In this document: positions 1 to 8,510 of the stretch, one piece after another | Numbering within the stretch: position 1 is the first letter of the stretch | Layout: each line of letters opens with the position of its first letter | Source of the DNA: Defluviitoga tunisiensis | Lineage (GTDB): Bacteria; Thermotogota; Thermotogae; Petrotogales; Petrotogaceae | Assembly: GCF_000953715.1 (NCBI RefSeq) | Contig: NZ_LN824141.1 | Location: 248,001 to 312,000, forward strand | Length of the DNA: 64,000 bases | Reading direction: 5' to 3' | Translations under genes and position numbers: made by a program | Notes under the pieces: generated by a model | What the model was told of the DNA's origin: nothing | Database searches by the model: none | Seen by the model: only the letters and a program-made list of their open reading frames with translations

Positions 1-692
1 CGATGATATTTCAAGGAGCTATGAATAGTTTGACTCCAGTTTATAATATAAAAAAGCAAATGTTAGAAACACTTTTAAATCATCGCGAAATGGAGGAAGA
101 ACAAACCCTCGAAATAATAAAAAAATACATAAATTATGTTGGTTTATCTGAAGATGTTTTAAAAAGATATCCTCACGAACTTTCAGGTGGAATGAAGCAG
201 AGAGTAGTTATTGCAACTGCACTTTTTCTTGAACCAAAAATAGTTATAGCTGATGAACCCACAACAGCCTTAGATGTTGTAGTTCAAGCTCAAATAATTA
301 ATTTGTTAAAAAAATTAAAACATGATTTGAATCTTTCTTTTATATTTATCACACATGATCTAGCAACAGAAGCAGAAGTTGCTGATAGAATTATGGTCAT
401 GTATGCTGGTAAAATAGCAGAAATTGGAACAAATGATCAGATATATGGAAAACAAGGACCTTCTCATCCATACACAAAAGGTCTTTTGGGTGCTACTCCA
501 AAGTTAAGAGAAAAAGTTGAAGAACTTGCTTTTATTCCTGGTACACCACCTGATCTTCTCAATCCTCCAACCGGTTGCAGGTTCCATGAACGCTGTCCTG
601 TGGCTTTTGATAAGTGTATTTTAAATGAACCACCTTTAAAAGAGATAGAACCTGAGCATTTTGTTGCTTGTTGGAGGTGTTATGATGAATGA
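1..692 (+). CDS. dppD: Oligopeptide-family ABC importer ATPase DppD/OppD, 5'-truncated by window edge
   Basis: This is the C-terminal part of an ATPase that powers a peptide/oligosaccharide ABC importer at the inner face of the cytoplasmic membrane. The start lies left of the window. The first visible residues are the Q-loop region (FQGAMNSLTP), so Walker A is not visible. Seen in order are the signature LSGGMKQRV, Walker B with IVIADEPTTALD, the H-loop ITHD, and the C-terminal extension typical of DppD/OppD with GCRFHERCP, whose cysteines belong to a conserved cluster in this family. It overlaps the start of dppF by a few bases, so the two ATPases are probably translated together as a heterodimer. 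In Thermotogota such systems often import sugars as well as peptides, so the substrate is not assigned. Confidence 0.9.
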   Translation, partial: MIFQGAMNSLTPVYNIKKQMLETLLNHREMEEEQTLEIIKKYINYVGLSEDVLKRYPHELSGGMKQRVVIATALFLEPKIVIADEPTTALDVVVQAQIINLLKKLKHDLNLSFIFITHDLATEAEVADRIMVMYAGKIAEIGTNDQIYGKQGPSHPYTKGLLGATPKLREKVEELAFIPGTPPDLLNPPTGCRFHERCPVAFDKCILNEPPLKEIEPEHFVACWRCYDE

Positions 693-1716
693 TGAAATTA
701 TTTTGAGTGTAAAAAATATAAAAAAATGGTTCCCACTAAGAAGATCGATTACTGAAGTTTTCAAGGGTAAAAAAAGATGGGTAAAAGCGGTTGACGGTGT
801 TACCTTTAATATAAAGAAAGGTGAGATTTTTGCTCTTATTGGTGAATCAGGCTGTGGAAAAACCACTACAGGCCGTTTGATAATGAAAATAGAAGAGCTT
901 ACTTCTGGACAAATCATTTTTAAAGGAACTGATACATCCACTTTATCTTCTTCAACTGAAATAAAAAAGTATAGAGAAGAAGTACAAATGGTTTTCCAGG
1001 ATCCATACGCATCAATGAACCCAAGATTTAGAGTTAGAGATGTATTATATGAACCATTGATTATCCATAAAAAAACTAAAGATTCTAGGGAAATGGAAAA
1101 AATTGCCAGAAGAGCTCTTGAGGAAGTTAAATTAACACCTCCTGAAGAATTTCTGGATAGATTTCCTCATATGCTTAGTGGTGGTCAAAGACAGAGAGTA
1201 GCTACTGCAAGAACTTTAGTACTTTCTCCAAATCTAATCATAGCTGATGAACCTGTATCCATGATTGATCTTTCAACAAGGGCAGAAATATTACATATGA
1301 TGAAGGAAGTCCAAGAAAATTTGAATTTAACTTATTTATATATAACTCATGATTTATCAACTGCTAGGTATTTCTGTGACAGAATTGCTGTAATGTACCT
1401 AGGTAGAATTGTTGAATTGGGAACTTCTGATGAAATTATAGAAAATCCTTTACATCCTTATACCAAAGCATTAATAGCAGCTGTTCCGGAACCTATTGCA
1501 GGTAAAGAAAATATTATTAAAGATATTCCCATAAAAGGAGAAATTCCTTCTGCAGCAAATATACCTAAAGGTTGTAGATTCCATAACAGATGTATATACT
1601 CAAAACCATTGTGCTATGAAAATGTAGATGATCCAGAGCTTGTTGAAGATTCAAATGGACATTATGTGGCTTGTTATAGATACAAAGAAATAAATCAAGA
1701 AGTGCAAAACATTTAA
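685..1716 (+). CDS. dppF: Oligopeptide-family ABC importer ATPase DppF/OppF
   Basis: This is the second ATPase of the same importer. Seen: Walker A GESGCGKTT near residue 55, Q-loop FQDPYASMNP, signature LSGGQRQRV, Walker B IIADEPVSMID, H-loop ITHD, and the C-terminal GCRFHNRC extension of the family. Two adjacent ATGs (682 and 685) follow a GGAGGTG Shine-Dalgarno inside the end of dppD. The second gives 7-nt spacing and is preferred; the difference is one Met. Both starts overlap the dppD stop at 690-692. A strong terminator follows directly, so transcription of this operon normally ends here, before the permease gene at 1795. Confidence 0.92.
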   Translation: MNDEIILSVKNIKKWFPLRRSITEVFKGKKRWVKAVDGVTFNIKKGEIFALIGESGCGKTTTGRLIMKIEELTSGQIIFKGTDTSTLSSSTEIKKYREEVQMVFQDPYASMNPRFRVRDVLYEPLIIHKKTKDSREMEKIARRALEEVKLTPPEEFLDRFPHMLSGGQRQRVATARTLVLSPNLIIADEPVSMIDLSTRAEILHMMKEVQENLNLTYLYITHDLSTARYFCDRIAVMYLGRIVELGTSDEIIENPLHPYTKALIAAVPEPIAGKENIIKDIPIKGEIPSAANIPKGCRFHNRCIYSKPLCYENVDDPELVEDSNGHYVACYRYKEINQEVQNI

Positions 1717-1718
1717 TT

Positions 1719-1747
1719 AAAAAACCCCACATTTTGTGGGGTTTTTT
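1719..1747 (+). terminator. Rho-independent terminator after dppF
   Basis: A-rich lead, then stem CCCCACA/TGTGGGG with a short T loop and a six-T tail. It ends the dppDF transcript three bases after the stop codon. The A-rich 5' side means it could also act on minus-strand transcripts. Confidence 0.9.
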
Positions 1748-1794
1748 AAATTATTCATTTTTCAGTTTAATTTAGAAATAAGGACGGTAATTTG

Positions 1795-2730
1795 ATGTAT
1801 TGGAAATATGTTCTAAAAAGAATAATAATAGGACTTATCATATATGTACTAATAATATTTATATATTCTGTTCTGTTCAATGTCATGTTTGCAGTAAATA
1901 ATAGATATCTTTTGGAAGGTTCTGTAGTATCAAAAATTTTCTCTAGTTGGATAGACACACTTACTTTTAATTATGGTCAATCTAACGTAATAAGATCTTT
2001 TAAAGGAGAAACTGATGTTATTAAGATTGTGCTTGAAAGGATTCCAAACACTCTGCTTCTCTTTACATCATCTATAATAATTGATATTTTTTTTGGAATA
2101 TGGTTAGGAATAAAAAAAGCTCAAAAAGCTGGAAGTCTTATGGATAAAACAACTTCTATAATCACAATGATTTGTTATGGGCTACCTGTATGGTGGGTTG
2201 GTTTAGTAATGATTATGCTTTTTGCTTTCACTTTTTCTTTATTTCCTTCAAACGGTATTCTTAGCGTTCCACCTCCAGAAACTTTTTTAAAAAGAATGTT
2301 GGACATTATGTATCACATGTTTTTACCAGTAACAACCCTAGTTTCATTAAACTTTTGGGGTAGAGCCTATTTAACTAGAAATATAGTTTTAGTTAATTTG
2401 CAGGAAGATTTTATTATGTCTGCAAGAGCTCGTGGTATACCAGAAAGAACTGTTTTATATGGTCATGCATTAAGAACTTCGGCCCCTCCAATTTTGACTA
2501 TGTCTATTTTATCTTTGATAAATTCTTTCTCAGGTGCTTTAATTTTTGAAGGCATATTCAATTGGCCTGGAATGGGTAACCTTTACTGGGCAGCTGTTCA
2601 AATGAACGATATACCTGTCCTTTTGGGAAATCTATCAATAACTACACTTATATATATATTTGGGATGATAATATTAGACTTAGTTTATGGTTTTTTAGAC
2701 CCTAGGATAAAAATAGATGGAGCTGCATAA
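1795..2730 (+). CDS. dppB: Oligopeptide-family ABC importer permease, DppB/OppB type
   Basis: This is an integral membrane permease of about 311 residues with six predicted membrane segments (first about residues 9-35, then from about 90). The BPD_transp_1 core carries the family EAA-type loop ARARGIPERTVLYGHALR near residue 215 and the C-terminal signature DPRIK. It forms half of the membrane channel of a peptide/oligosaccharide importer and would pair with a DppC-type permease. Start: ATG at 1795 after AGGACGG; a TTG three bases earlier is also possible. Oddly it comes after the ATPase genes and behind a terminator, and no DppC or binding protein follows before the convergent Nudix gene. 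It may serve another importer or be an orphan. Confidence 0.88.
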   Translation: MYWKYVLKRIIIGLIIYVLIIFIYSVLFNVMFAVNNRYLLEGSVVSKIFSSWIDTLTFNYGQSNVIRSFKGETDVIKIVLERIPNTLLLFTSSIIIDIFFGIWLGIKKAQKAGSLMDKTTSIITMICYGLPVWWVGLVMIMLFAFTFSLFPSNGILSVPPPETFLKRMLDIMYHMFLPVTTLVSLNFWGRAYLTRNIVLVNLQEDFIMSARARGIPERTVLYGHALRTSAPPILTMSILSLINSFSGALIFEGIFNWPGMGNLYWAAVQMNDIPVLLGNLSITTLIYIFGMIILDLVYGFLDPRIKIDGAA

Positions 2731-2735
2731 AGTCA

Positions 2736-2767
2736 ATAAAAAAATCCCCTTTATTTAAATGGGGATG
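2736..2767 (-). terminator. Rho-independent terminator for the hslV-Nudix transcript (minus)
   Basis: Stem ATCCCC/GGGGAT. Read on the minus strand it is followed by seven T (A run 2737-2744 on plus). On the plus strand no T tract follows, so it serves the minus-strand genes. Confidence 0.75.
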
Positions 2768-2769
2768 AA

Positions 2770-3351
2770 TTAAATATTCTCTAAAGTTATTTTAGCCCAC
2801 GTTTCTAATTTGACATTTTCTAACTTTTCTATTTCACTTTTGGTAAGCCAAGTACTTTCAAAATTATCTACTTCCTTAATTTCTGCATATTCTACATAAC
2901 CTTCAAAAAGAACTCCTATATGAACATTAGAAACGTCTTCTGAGTTGTCTCTTATAATTCCTTTGTAAACGTATTTTGCTGAGTGAGAAAGCCATAATTC
3001 TTCGTTTATTTCTCTATCCATACCGTTAAAAAAAGTTTGTTCTTTTGTATATCCTTCGTCTCTTTTATTTATATGTCCTCCAATACCAAGAGAAATTAGG
3101 TTATGAAGCCTTTTTTCTCCTTGATTCTCTGTTCTCTTTAATACTAAAAATTTATTATTTTTATTTTTAAAAACTATATAAGGAATTATTTGTTTGAATG
3201 ATGTATCATCTTCTATTTTGTTTCTTTCAAAAAAATCTCCATATTCTAGAACTTCAATAAATTGAGTAAAATTAATTTTTATGAAATTGTCATTAGTATG
3301 AATTTTTTCAACAAATAATTCTGTAGGAACTGCAAATACATGTTCACTCAT
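2770..3351 (-). CDS. Nudix hydrolase-like protein
   Basis: Protein of about 193 residues. The Nudix-box core is visible as [12 protein letters not shown] followed by REINEELWL near residues 108-140, matching the REUxEE part of the Nudix consensus. Enzymes of this family split nucleoside diphosphates linked to another group; the substrate cannot be read from sequence. The start chosen is the ATG at 3351, which overlaps the hslV stop in an ATGA arrangement and has GGAG upstream. An earlier in-frame ATG lies inside hslV and lacks support. The overlap implies translational coupling to hslV. This is the last gene before a minus-strand terminator. Confidence 0.75.
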   Translation of the reverse strand: MSEHVFAVPTELFVEKIHTNDNFIKINFTQFIEVLEYGDFFERNKIEDDTSFKQIIPYIVFKNKNNKFLVLKRTENQGEKRLHNLISLGIGGHINKRDEGYTKEQTFFNGMDREINEELWLSHSAKYVYKGIIRDNSEDVSNVHIGVLFEGYVEYAEIKEVDNFESTWLTKSEIEKLENVKLETWAKITLENI

Positions 3352-3881
3352 TCTATTATCTCCAAGGAAATATTTTCGTTGGTATATATACATATTTGAC
3401 CTGCAATGTGTAATGACTTTTGAACTATTTCCTCAGCATCTAACTCTGTATTTCTTAAAAGAGCCAGGGCAGCAGCATACGCATATGGACCTCCAGAACC
3501 AATAGCTATAACATCTTCTTGAGGTTCCATTACCTCGCCATTTCCAGATATTAACAACATATTATCCTTATCGGCAACTAGTAGTAATGCCTCTAATCGT
3601 CTTAATACCTTATCCATTCTCCACTCCTTTGTAAGTTCTACTGCGGCTTTAACTAAATTACCATTAGAGGATTTATACTTAGTTTCAAACCTTTCATATA
3701 AAGCTAATGCATCTGCGACAGAACCAGCAAATCCAGAAATTACTTTTCCTTCTCCTATTCTCCTTACTTTTCGAGCATTGCCTTTGAAAACAGTTTCTCC
3801 CATTGTTACTTGACCATCACCGCCTATAACAGTCTTTCCATTTCTTTTTACACCAATTATTGTCGTTCCTTGAAATTGCAC
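3348..3881 (-). CDS. hslV: ATP-dependent protease proteolytic subunit HslV (ClpQ)
   Basis: This is the peptidase of the HslUV (ClpQY) two-component protease, an N-terminal nucleophile hydrolase forming a double hexamer in the cytoplasm. The sequence begins [12 protein letters not shown]: processing after Gly5 would expose Thr6 as the nucleophile. Further family blocks are [32 protein letters not shown] and [12 protein letters not shown]. Length (177 residues) fits the family. Start is GTG after a perfect AGGAGG. The usual partner hslU is not adjacent: the next gene is a Nudix protein coupled by an ATGA overlap and the gene before is ddl. The unfoldase must be encoded elsewhere or HslV works without it. 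Confidence 0.95.
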   Translation of the reverse strand: MQFQGTTIIGVKRNGKTVIGGDGQVTMGETVFKGNARKVRRIGEGKVISGFAGSVADALALYERFETKYKSSNGNLVKAAVELTKEWRMDKVLRRLEALLLVADKDNMLLISGNGEVMEPQEDVIAIGSGGPYAYAAALALLRNTELDAEEIVQKSLHIAGQICIYTNENISLEIIE

Positions 3882-3952
3882 TTTTATTCCTCCTCTTATA
3901 CTTCTTCATAACAATATCTTACCAAATGTACTACTATATTACATAAAGATTG

Positions 3953-4843
3953 TTACAAAAAAATCGAATGATTTTTCAGGATAAATTTTATAATATCTTC
4001 GAATTCTAAGCCAATTGCTTTTGCCGAAGTTGGTAGATCGCTTAAATCTGTCATTCCTGGTATAGTGTTTACTTCTAATACATAAACTTCATTCTCTTTT
4101 ACAATGGCATCGACTCTAAACATATCTTTCAAAAATATTGAATTTGTAATTATCTCTCCAATTCTGTGCACCTGTTTTCTTATTTTTTCAGGAGGGTCCA
4201 TCCATGGTTTTAAATCAGTTAACCCATTTGTATACTTTGCTTCATAATCATAAAATTCCTTTTTGGGGATAATTCGCAACAAGGGTAAAAGTTCAAACTC
4301 TTCCTTGTCTTCTATAAAAGAAATTGTAATCTCTTCACCTTTTATGTATTCTTGTATAATTACATCGCCAAATTCTATTAAATCTTTTTCTAAATAAAGC
4401 TTGTATTCTTCCAAGTTATGAATAATAAATACCCCTTTACTAGAACCACTTTTTCTCGGCTTAATCACTAAAGGTAATTCAAAAGGGGGATCTATAAAAA
4501 CACTAGTTAAACATGTTTTTGGCATTTTAATAGATTCTTTAAAAAAAAGATAAAACAAGTATTTATCATAAGTTATGTATGATGTTTCAGGATTTGAACA
4601 CGTGTAATCAATGCCTAACAATTCAAAAAGAGAAGGAAGCCTCCCATCTTCTCCAAAATCTCCATGAACAATGTTGAACACAAATTTATAATCTGTTATT
4701 TGATATATAAAGTTCTTGTCGATAGGATCTAAAATTTTGGTTTCAAATCCTAAATTGTTAAGACTTTTTTCAATATTTTTAGCGCTTCTAAATGAAACTT
4801 CACGCTCTAAAGAATTGCCTCCAGCAACTATGGGAATTATCAA
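3953..4843 (-). CDS. ddl: D-alanine--D-alanine ligase
   Basis: ATP-grasp enzyme joining two D-Ala for the peptidoglycan stem peptide, cytoplasmic. Seen: N-terminal VAGGNSLEREVS, HGDFGEDG near residue 60, the ATP-grasp block VIKPRKSGSSKGV near residue 127, and the C-terminal metal/product-binding motif EVNTIPGMT. Length of 296 residues is on the short side of normal. Start is TTG at 4843, preceded by AAGGAG at about 9-nt spacing; no better start exists. It follows topA by 16 nt and lies in the same direction as alr, so D-Ala production (alr) and use (ddl) are encoded a few kilobases apart in one minus-strand group. Confidence 0.95.
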   Translation of the reverse strand: MIIPIVAGGNSLEREVSFRSAKNIEKSLNNLGFETKILDPIDKNFIYQITDYKFVFNIVHGDFGEDGRLPSLFELLGIDYTCSNPETSYITYDKYLFYLFFKESIKMPKTCLTSVFIDPPFELPLVIKPRKSGSSKGVFIIHNLEEYKLYLEKDLIEFGDVIIQEYIKGEEITISFIEDKEEFELLPLLRIIPKKEFYDYEAKYTNGLTDLKPWMDPPEKIRKQVHRIGEIITNSIFLKDMFRVDAIVKENEVYVLEVNTIPGMTDLSDLPTSAKAIGLEFEDIIKFILKNHSIFL

Positions 4844-4859
4844 CTTAGATTTCTCCTTT

Positions 4860-7178
4860 TTATTTTTTTATCTTTTCAAGTTCATAATATTTTTTATCTT
4901 TTTCACAATATAATTTTTCTTTTCCTCGGCTAGTCCTATAAAATAATGTTTCTCCACATGATGGACATTTATACTCAGAAGGTTCATTCCAAAACATTTC
5001 CCCACAAGAAGTACATTTATAGTATATTTTCCCTTTTTTGCTTCTTAATTTTTCAACTTCTCCTCCACAATTTGGACAACTTCCTCGTGCATTTACATTT
5101 TTTGTAAAAGTGCATTTTGGATAATTGCTACAAGCAATAAATTCTCCGTATTTTCCAATTTTTAAAATCAAATCTCCCCCACAGACTGGACATTTCTCAC
5201 CGGTTTTATTGTTTTCTTCATTAATTTTTAGATTAGTTTCTAAAAAATCTTTAATATACAATTTGTTTTTTATGGTCACACCAAATGATTCTAATGGTAT
5301 CTTTAAAGTTTCTTTGCATTCATCACATGAAAGGTATAATCCGTATCTTCCAAAATTTAACACCATCATTTTGCCACATTTTTTGCAAGGAACATCGCTT
5401 TCGTAATTTAATTCTAATTCTCCATTTTTTATTTCCTTTGAAGCCCTTTCAAGAAATTTTTCAAACTCTACGTAAAAGTCTTCTAAAACTTTCTTACCTT
5501 TGTTTTTCCCTTCCTCTATTTGGTCTAAATCTTTTTCCATTCTCGCTGTAAATTTAACATCAACTATATCTGGAAAAAATTTTTCTAAAAAATCGTTGAC
5601 TACAAAACCAGTTGTGGTGGGCCTAAGTGTACTTTTATCTATTTTTACTACATATTTTCTCTCTAATAAGGTTAATATTATTGTTGCATAAGTTGAAGGT
5701 CTTCCAATTTCCTTGGCTTCAAGTTCTTTAATTAAAGTAGCTTCTGTATACCTGTTTGGTGGATTTGTTTCCTTTTCTTCAAATTTAAGTTCTTCATAAG
5801 TAATTTTTTCATTTTTATCAAGTTCAAAGTAATTTTCTCCGTTTGATGACTTCCAAAATTTTTCAAATCCTTCAAAAAGACATTTTTTAGAGGTTATTTC
5901 AAATGAATATTTCAAATTCTCATCTTCTATTATATACTTTCTTTCCTGATATTTTGCAGGAGCTGCTTGAGATGCCATAAATCTGTTCCATATCAAAGTA
6001 TATAATTTTAAATGATCTCCTGAAATAAGCTTTTTAGCTTTTTCGGGATCAATATTTACATCTGTCGGCCTAATAGCTTCATGCGCATCTTGTACATTTG
6101 ATTTTTTACCCTTATTTATATAATTCCCAACATATTGTTTTCCATAATTTTTCTCTAAATATTCTAAAGCCGCTTTTTTGGCTTCTTCAGATATCCTTGT
6201 TGAATCTGTTCTCATATAAGTTATAAATGCAGTACTTCCTTCAGGCGTTTCTATACCTTCATACAAATCTTGAGCAATTTTCATAACCTTACTTGAACTC
6301 CAATTAAATATTGAAACCGCACTCTGTTGCATAGTACTTGTAATAAAAGGAGAAGGCGGATTTTTAAATGTTTCTTTTTCCTCTATACTAGTAACTTTCA
6401 TTTCTTTATCTTTTAGATAATCAAAAATTTCATTTTTCTTTTTTGCATTAATAGTTTCTGGTTTTAAAGTCTTACCATTTTCTTTGGTTAAAGGAATGAT
6501 CAAACCGTTATGATCCAAAAATATTTTAAAATACTTTTTAGGTTTAAACGTAAATATTTTTCTTTCTCTGTCAATTATTAATTTTAACGCTGCTGACTGA
6601 ACTCTTCCAGCACTTGTATTATAGTTTTTAAGAACTCTCCATACTAAAGGAGAAATTTTGTATCCTACTATTCTGTCTAAAATTCTTCTAGCTATTTGTG
6701 CATCAACTTTATTTAAATCAAGACTTCTAGGATTATTTACAGAATTTAAAATAGCGTTTTTTGTTATTTCTGAGAATATTATCCTATTTTTTTCTTGAGG
6801 ATCAAGATCTAACAATTGTGAAAGATGCCAAGCTATTGCTTCACCTTCTCTGTCCATATCAGACGCTAATAATACTTTTTTGTTTTTAGTTTCTTTCTGT
6901 ATTTCTTTGATTACCTTTTCTTTATTTGGAATTATTTGAAATTCTGGCTCAAAATTATTTTCAATCTTAACCCCAAACTCTTTTTGAGGTAAATCCCTAA
7001 TGTGTCCCTTTGAAGCAATAACCTTATAATCCTTCCCCAGATATCTTTCTATAGTCTTTGCCTTTGAAGGCGATTCTACTATCACAACATATTTTATATT
7101 TTCATTCTTAACGTCGTTCTTCATATTTTTGCTCTTTTTTTTATTGCTCTTCGTTTCTTCATTACTTTTTCTTGCCAT
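4860..7178 (-). CDS. topA: DNA topoisomerase I (type IA)
   Basis: Relaxes negative supercoils by single-strand passage. Order seen: TOPRIM domain (YVVIVESPSKAKTIERYLG and the acidic DMDREGEA block), the core with SAGRVQSAALKLI, the active-site motif ITYMRTDS with catalytic Tyr at about residue 321, then four C-terminal zinc-ribbon-like Cys4 modules (CKKCG, CPVCG, CPNCG, CPSCG). The start is ATG at 7178, with GGAGGT six bases upstream and the protein beginning MARKSNEET. An in-frame extension to 7295 exists but is encoded by a dispersed repeat and is not conserved-looking protein. The lysine-rich N-terminus of about 25 residues before TOPRIM is unusual but modest. Confidence 0.95.
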   Translation of the reverse strand: MARKSNEETKSNKKKSKNMKNDVKNENIKYVVIVESPSKAKTIERYLGKDYKVIASKGHIRDLPQKEFGVKIENNFEPEFQIIPNKEKVIKEIQKETKNKKVLLASDMDREGEAIAWHLSQLLDLDPQEKNRIIFSEITKNAILNSVNNPRSLDLNKVDAQIARRILDRIVGYKISPLVWRVLKNYNTSAGRVQSAALKLIIDRERKIFTFKPKKYFKIFLDHNGLIIPLTKENGKTLKPETINAKKKNEIFDYLKDKEMKVTSIEEKETFKNPPSPFITSTMQQSAVSIFNWSSSKVMKIAQDLYEGIETPEGSTAFITYMRTDSTRISEEAKKAALEYLEKNYGKQYVGNYINKGKKSNVQDAHEAIRPTDVNIDPEKAKKLISGDHLKLYTLIWNRFMASQAAPAKYQERKYIIEDENLKYSFEITSKKCLFEGFEKFWKSSNGENYFELDKNEKITYEELKFEEKETNPPNRYTEATLIKELEAKEIGRPSTYATIILTLLERKYVVKIDKSTLRPTTTGFVVNDFLEKFFPDIVDVKFTARMEKDLDQIEEGKNKGKKVLEDFYVEFEKFLERASKEIKNGELELNYESDVPCKKCGKMMVLNFGRYGLYLSCDECKETLKIPLESFGVTIKNKLYIKDFLETNLKINEENNKTGEKCPVCGGDLILKIGKYGEFIACSNYPKCTFTKNVNARGSCPNCGGEVEKLRSKKGKIYYKCTSCGEMFWNEPSEYKCPSCGETLFYRTSRGKEKLYCEKDKKYYELEKIKK

Positions 7179-7206
7179 CCATTTACCTCCTTGAACTACT
7201 ACAATA

Positions 7207-7409
7207 CTCACTTTAGAGTTTCCAAAATCCTTATTATATGTATTTTTTAGATTTGATTTTTTACAAAATGTTTCCTTACTTCTACTACTCACCAATTCTT
7301 AATTTTTTAAACTTTTCGGTACTTGTACCAAGATAAAATGGGAAAGTTCTGTACTGAACCTGTTATAAATTCAAAATTCTATTTTTAGAAAATCTTCATT
7401 TCTAAAGTC
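7207..7409 (-). repeat. Dispersed about 203-bp repeat, copy A (MITE-like)
   Basis: Read on the minus strand this segment aligns along its whole length, with only small gaps, to the plus-strand segment 32661-32863. Both copies begin GACTTTAGAAATGAAGATTTTCTAAA and end near CTAAAG, so the outer ends form a short inverted repeat (CTTTAGAAAT against ATTTCTAAAG, with two mismatches at the inner end of this copy). Long identical blocks include AGTTTAAAAAATTAAGA and AAAAAATCAAATCTAAAAAA. It lies immediately upstream of the topA Shine-Dalgarno. Part of it is open in frame with topA. Confidence 0.85.
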
Positions 7410-7429
7410 TCTACTACTAAAAGCTAAGA

Positions 7430-8509
7430 TTAATCGCTGTATTTTTCAATTTTCATTTTTCTCTCAAGTCTTTTATCATATTCACTCCATGTAGAGTTTT
7501 CATTTATTTGAAGGGCATTTCTTATATTTTCTTTAGCCCGGGCTATCTTAGAATCAATGTTATCACTAAAATTTACAATCATCGCTTCTAAAGTTTTTGG
7601 TACAACAGGGCTTCCATACTCAATTTCTCCATGATGAGACAGGATAATGTGTATTATATGATCTAGATCTTCTTTACTTATCCGTTCTCCAATCTTTTCT
7701 GCCTCTTCATAAATTAGTTTTACTCCTAAAGGAATATGACCCATTAATTCACCTTGCTCAGTTTTTTCTATTCCACTCGGTGTAATAACATATTCTTCAA
7801 TCTTTCCAATATCATGTAATAGGGCCCCAGCAATTATTATATCTTTATTGATATATACTTCTTCTTCAGAATAGGTTTTATAAAGTTTAAGAGATAATTC
7901 AGTAACCTTCAAACTATGCTCTATTAAACCATTTTGATAGGCATGATGAATATCCATTGCTGCTGGTGAGGTTAGAAACATCTCCCTTATATAATCGTTT
8001 TCAATAAAGATTGAGGTTAGTAATGCTTTAACACCTAAATTTTCTACTTGAACTATGTAATTCTCTAATGTATTAATTAAGGTGTTTAACTCGGTTTGAG
8101 AACTCTTCATATATTTTTCTGGATTCACCTCTAAGGGATTTAATATTTCTATAGCTTCTTCATCATTGATCAAATTTATCTGAATTCTATTCTCAAAAAA
8201 AACAGTTTTTCCTTTCAACTTTATAACTTCTCCAACTTGAATTTTATTATTATTTTCTTCAGGATAATACCAATCAACTGCTCTAATTGACTGACTTTTA
8301 TCTGCTAATGTTATTAGTAGAAATGATCTGTCAGATTTAGTTTTTTGAAGCCTTTTACTTACTACTTTGCCTTCTACTTGTACCTCTTCATTAGGTTTGA
8401 GTTCAGAAATTAAATTAACCTGTTTGAAAGCTTCCTTTTTAACAAAATCAGAGTTATTATCTCCTTTTTGCCCTTTTAGAATTTCTCCTATTGAATAATT
8501 ATCTCCCAA
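7430..8509 (-). CDS. YhaM-like 3'-5' exoribonuclease (OB fold + HD domain)
   Basis: Protein of 359 residues with a nucleic-acid-binding OB fold (about residues 30-120) and an HD phosphohydrolase domain. The metal-binding residues are visible in HHAYQNGLIEHSLKV, LLHDIGKIEEY and ILSHHGEIEYGSP. This is the layout of Bacillus YhaM, a 3'-5' exoribonuclease that also acts on single-stranded DNA. Start is TTG at 8509 with GAGGA upstream, inside the end of alr; the genes are separated by one base and likely coupled. It is the last gene before the repeat and topA. Exact substrate is inferred from the family. Confidence 0.8.
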   Translation of the reverse strand: MGDNYSIGEILKGQKGDNNSDFVKKEAFKQVNLISELKPNEEVQVEGKVVSKRLQKTKSDRSFLLITLADKSQSIRAVDWYYPEENNNKIQVGEVIKLKGKTVFFENRIQINLINDEEAIEILNPLEVNPEKYMKSSQTELNTLINTLENYIVQVENLGVKALLTSIFIENDYIREMFLTSPAAMDIHHAYQNGLIEHSLKVTELSLKLYKTYSEEEVYINKDIIIAGALLHDIGKIEEYVITPSGIEKTEQGELMGHIPLGVKLIYEEAEKIGERISKEDLDHIIHIILSHHGEIEYGSPVVPKTLEAMIVNFSDNIDSKIARAKENIRNALQINENSTWSEYDKRLERKMKIEKYSD

Positions 8510-8510
8510 G

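Noticed and set aside
7179-7295. N-terminal extension of topA (39 residues) in the same frame
   Set aside because: It lies upstream of a perfect SD-ATG and is encoded by the dispersed repeat; the same peptide occurs in copy B with no topA.
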